Part shown: piece by piece, positions 63,304 to 64,000 of the stretch
How the letters are laid out: each line of letters begins with the position of its first letter
Numbering within the stretch: the first letter of the stretch is position 1
NCBI RefSeq assembly: GCF_963576545.1
Contig: NW_026870596.1
Location: 62,001-126,000, forward strand
Direction of reading: 5' to 3'
Source of the DNA: Limanda limanda
Taxonomy: Eukaryota > Chordata > Actinopteri > Pleuronectiformes > Pleuronectidae
DNA length: 64,000 bases
Notes under the pieces: model-generated
Seen by the model: only the letters and a program-made list of their open reading frames with translations
Told to the model about the DNA's origin: nothing
Database searches by the model: none
Position numbers and translations under genes: made by a program

Positions 63304-64000
63304 AAGTCTCTCCGACCTTCACAAAAAAAGTTATTCAAGAATATCTCCTCAGATTTGGGGGAATTTCGTCGGTCGACCTCTTCCGAAGGTCGTACAAGCT
63401 CGGGGATGGTACCAATCGATCCGCAGGACCCAAATTAGTCCAGATGCAACCACTTTCCAAGTCTCTCCGACCTTCACAAAAAAAGTTATTCAAGAATATC
63501 TCCTCAGATTTGGGGGAATTCTGTCGGTCGACCTCTTCCAAAGGTCGTACAAGCTCGGGGATGGTACCAATCGATCCGCAGGACCCAAATTAGTCCAGAT
63601 GCAACCACTTTCCAAGTCTCTCCGACCTTCACAAAAAAAGTTATTCAAGAATATCTCTTTCTCCTATGTGCTTTCATCCCTAACCCTAACCCTAACCCTT
63701 CCGAAAGTCGGAGAAGCTCAAGGATGGTACCGATCGATGCGCATTACCCCATTTAGTGGGGGTAGAGCCTACTTGCAAGTCTCTCCGACCTTCACAAAAA
63801 AAGTTATTCAAGAATATCTCCTCAGATTTGGGGGAATTTCGTCGGTCGACCTCTTCCGAAGGTCGTACAAGCTCAAAGATGGTACCAATCGATCTGCAGG
63901 ACCCAAATTAGTCCAGATGCAACCACTTTCCAAGTCTCTCCGACCTTCACAAAAAAAGTTATTCAAGAATATCTCTTTCTCCTATGTGCTTTCATCCCTA
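63304..64000 (+). repeat. Partial HOR cycle 13, cut by window edge
   Basis: The order is BB-A3, B (63777-63931), then the first 69 bp of an A unit ending inside its telomeric block. The order and variants (ctcaaagatgg, gatctgc in the third B) match the standard cycle start. A private A at 63540 (cttccaaaggtcg) lies in the second B. Confidence 0.9.

Larger units (their letters stand above)
1..64000 (+). repeat. Composite telomeric-motif satellite array (A/B monomers), fills the window
   Basis: The whole window is a head-to-tail array of two monomer types, A (163 or 157 bp) and B (155 bp), all in one orientation. About 404 units are present, with a truncated A at each edge. Counting from 102 to 63776 gives 152 A3, 74 A2 and 176 B; these account for the span exactly with one extra T, so nothing else is inserted. 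Each unit opens with a shared 43-bp block containing an A7 tract. Monomer length (155-163 bp) is close to one nucleosome, and the B-A dimer (312-318 bp) to two. The array has no left or right boundary here. Its chromosomal position (subtelomere, pericentromere or centromere) cannot be told from the sequence alone. Confidence 0.98.

Noticed and set aside
63335..63541. Minus-strand open frame of 68 codons
   Set aside because: It is an antisense reading of the B-B tandem, and its boundary depends on the private base at 63540. The same tandem elsewhere does not support a gene.
1..64000. CRISPR array
   Set aside because: The 43-bp common block is regularly spaced, but the intervening 112-120 bp are only two recurring types, not unique spacers. 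There are no cas genes, and the unit length is far too long.
1..64000. Terminal telomere
   Set aside because: Hexamers occur only as blocks of two or three inside a complex monomer; there is no long uninterrupted CCCTAA tract.
1..64000. Transposon, LTR or helitron array
   Set aside because: There are no terminal inverted repeats at unit borders, no target-site duplications and no transposase or reverse transcriptase frame, and all units are in direct head-to-tail order.
1..64000. Ribosomal DNA spacer
   Set aside because: No rRNA segment is present in 64 kb and the telomeric blocks are atypical of spacers.

Overview
The window is one uninterrupted satellite DNA array, with no recognisable gene anywhere in its 64 kb. 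Every base falls in a head-to-tail series of two related monomers, all in the same orientation. Type A is 163 bp (A3) or 157 bp (A2) and carries an internal block of telomere-type repeats, (CCCTAA)3CCC in A3 or (CCCTAA)2CCC in A2. Type B is 155 bp and has no telomeric block. Both begin with the same 43-bp block (it starts aagtctctccgaccttcac and holds a run of seven A), and they share a second block around ggatggtacc(g/a)atcgat. I walked the array unit by unit. Between 102 and 63776 there are 226 complete A units (152 A3, 74 A2) and 176 B units. With one extra T near 633-636 these lengths sum exactly to the span, so no unexplained insertion, gene or mobile element is hidden in it. Base composition is about 47% GC for A3 and 48% for B.

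A satellite of nucleosome-sized monomers, ordered into higher-order repeats and holding TTAGGG-type telomeric motifs, means a eukaryotic chromosome: subtelomeric, pericentromeric or centromeric. The TTAGGG telomere type fits many animals, many fungi and several protist and algal lineages. It argues against most land plants, whose motif is TTTAGGG. I cannot name the species.

Layout: 1-4123 is an irregular A-rich zone (20 A to 6 B, including seven A3 in a row at 2502-3642). From 4124 the array is mostly alternating B-A dimers (318 or 312 bp), built into higher-order repeat (HOR) cycles. Each cycle opens with a B-B tandem, and the openings lie at 4124, 12044, 16164, 18867, 27411, 28685, 33584, 39755, 42919, 47661, 52248, 55412 and 63304. 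Cycle lengths are 7920, 4120, 2703, 8544, 1274, 4899, 6171, 3164, 4742, 4587, 3164 and 7892 bp. The 3164-bp form (11 A + 9 B) occurs twice, and several of the longer cycles from 28685 onward look like this form expanded by inner modules, the clearest being 1266 bp (four B-A dimers). Layered large duplications (offsets 4120, 12493 and 15367 bp, almost identical) show recent amplification. The array runs off both window edges.

The B-A dimer lengths are multiples of three, so very long open frames (up to 1370 codons) arise without coding. Stop-codon variants are amplified along with the array, and amino-acid-changing variants outnumber silent ones. I therefore annotate no protein-coding gene. 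In the entries below, 'B-A3' means one B unit followed by one A3 unit, and 'B*' is the B variant with TAA in the long frame.
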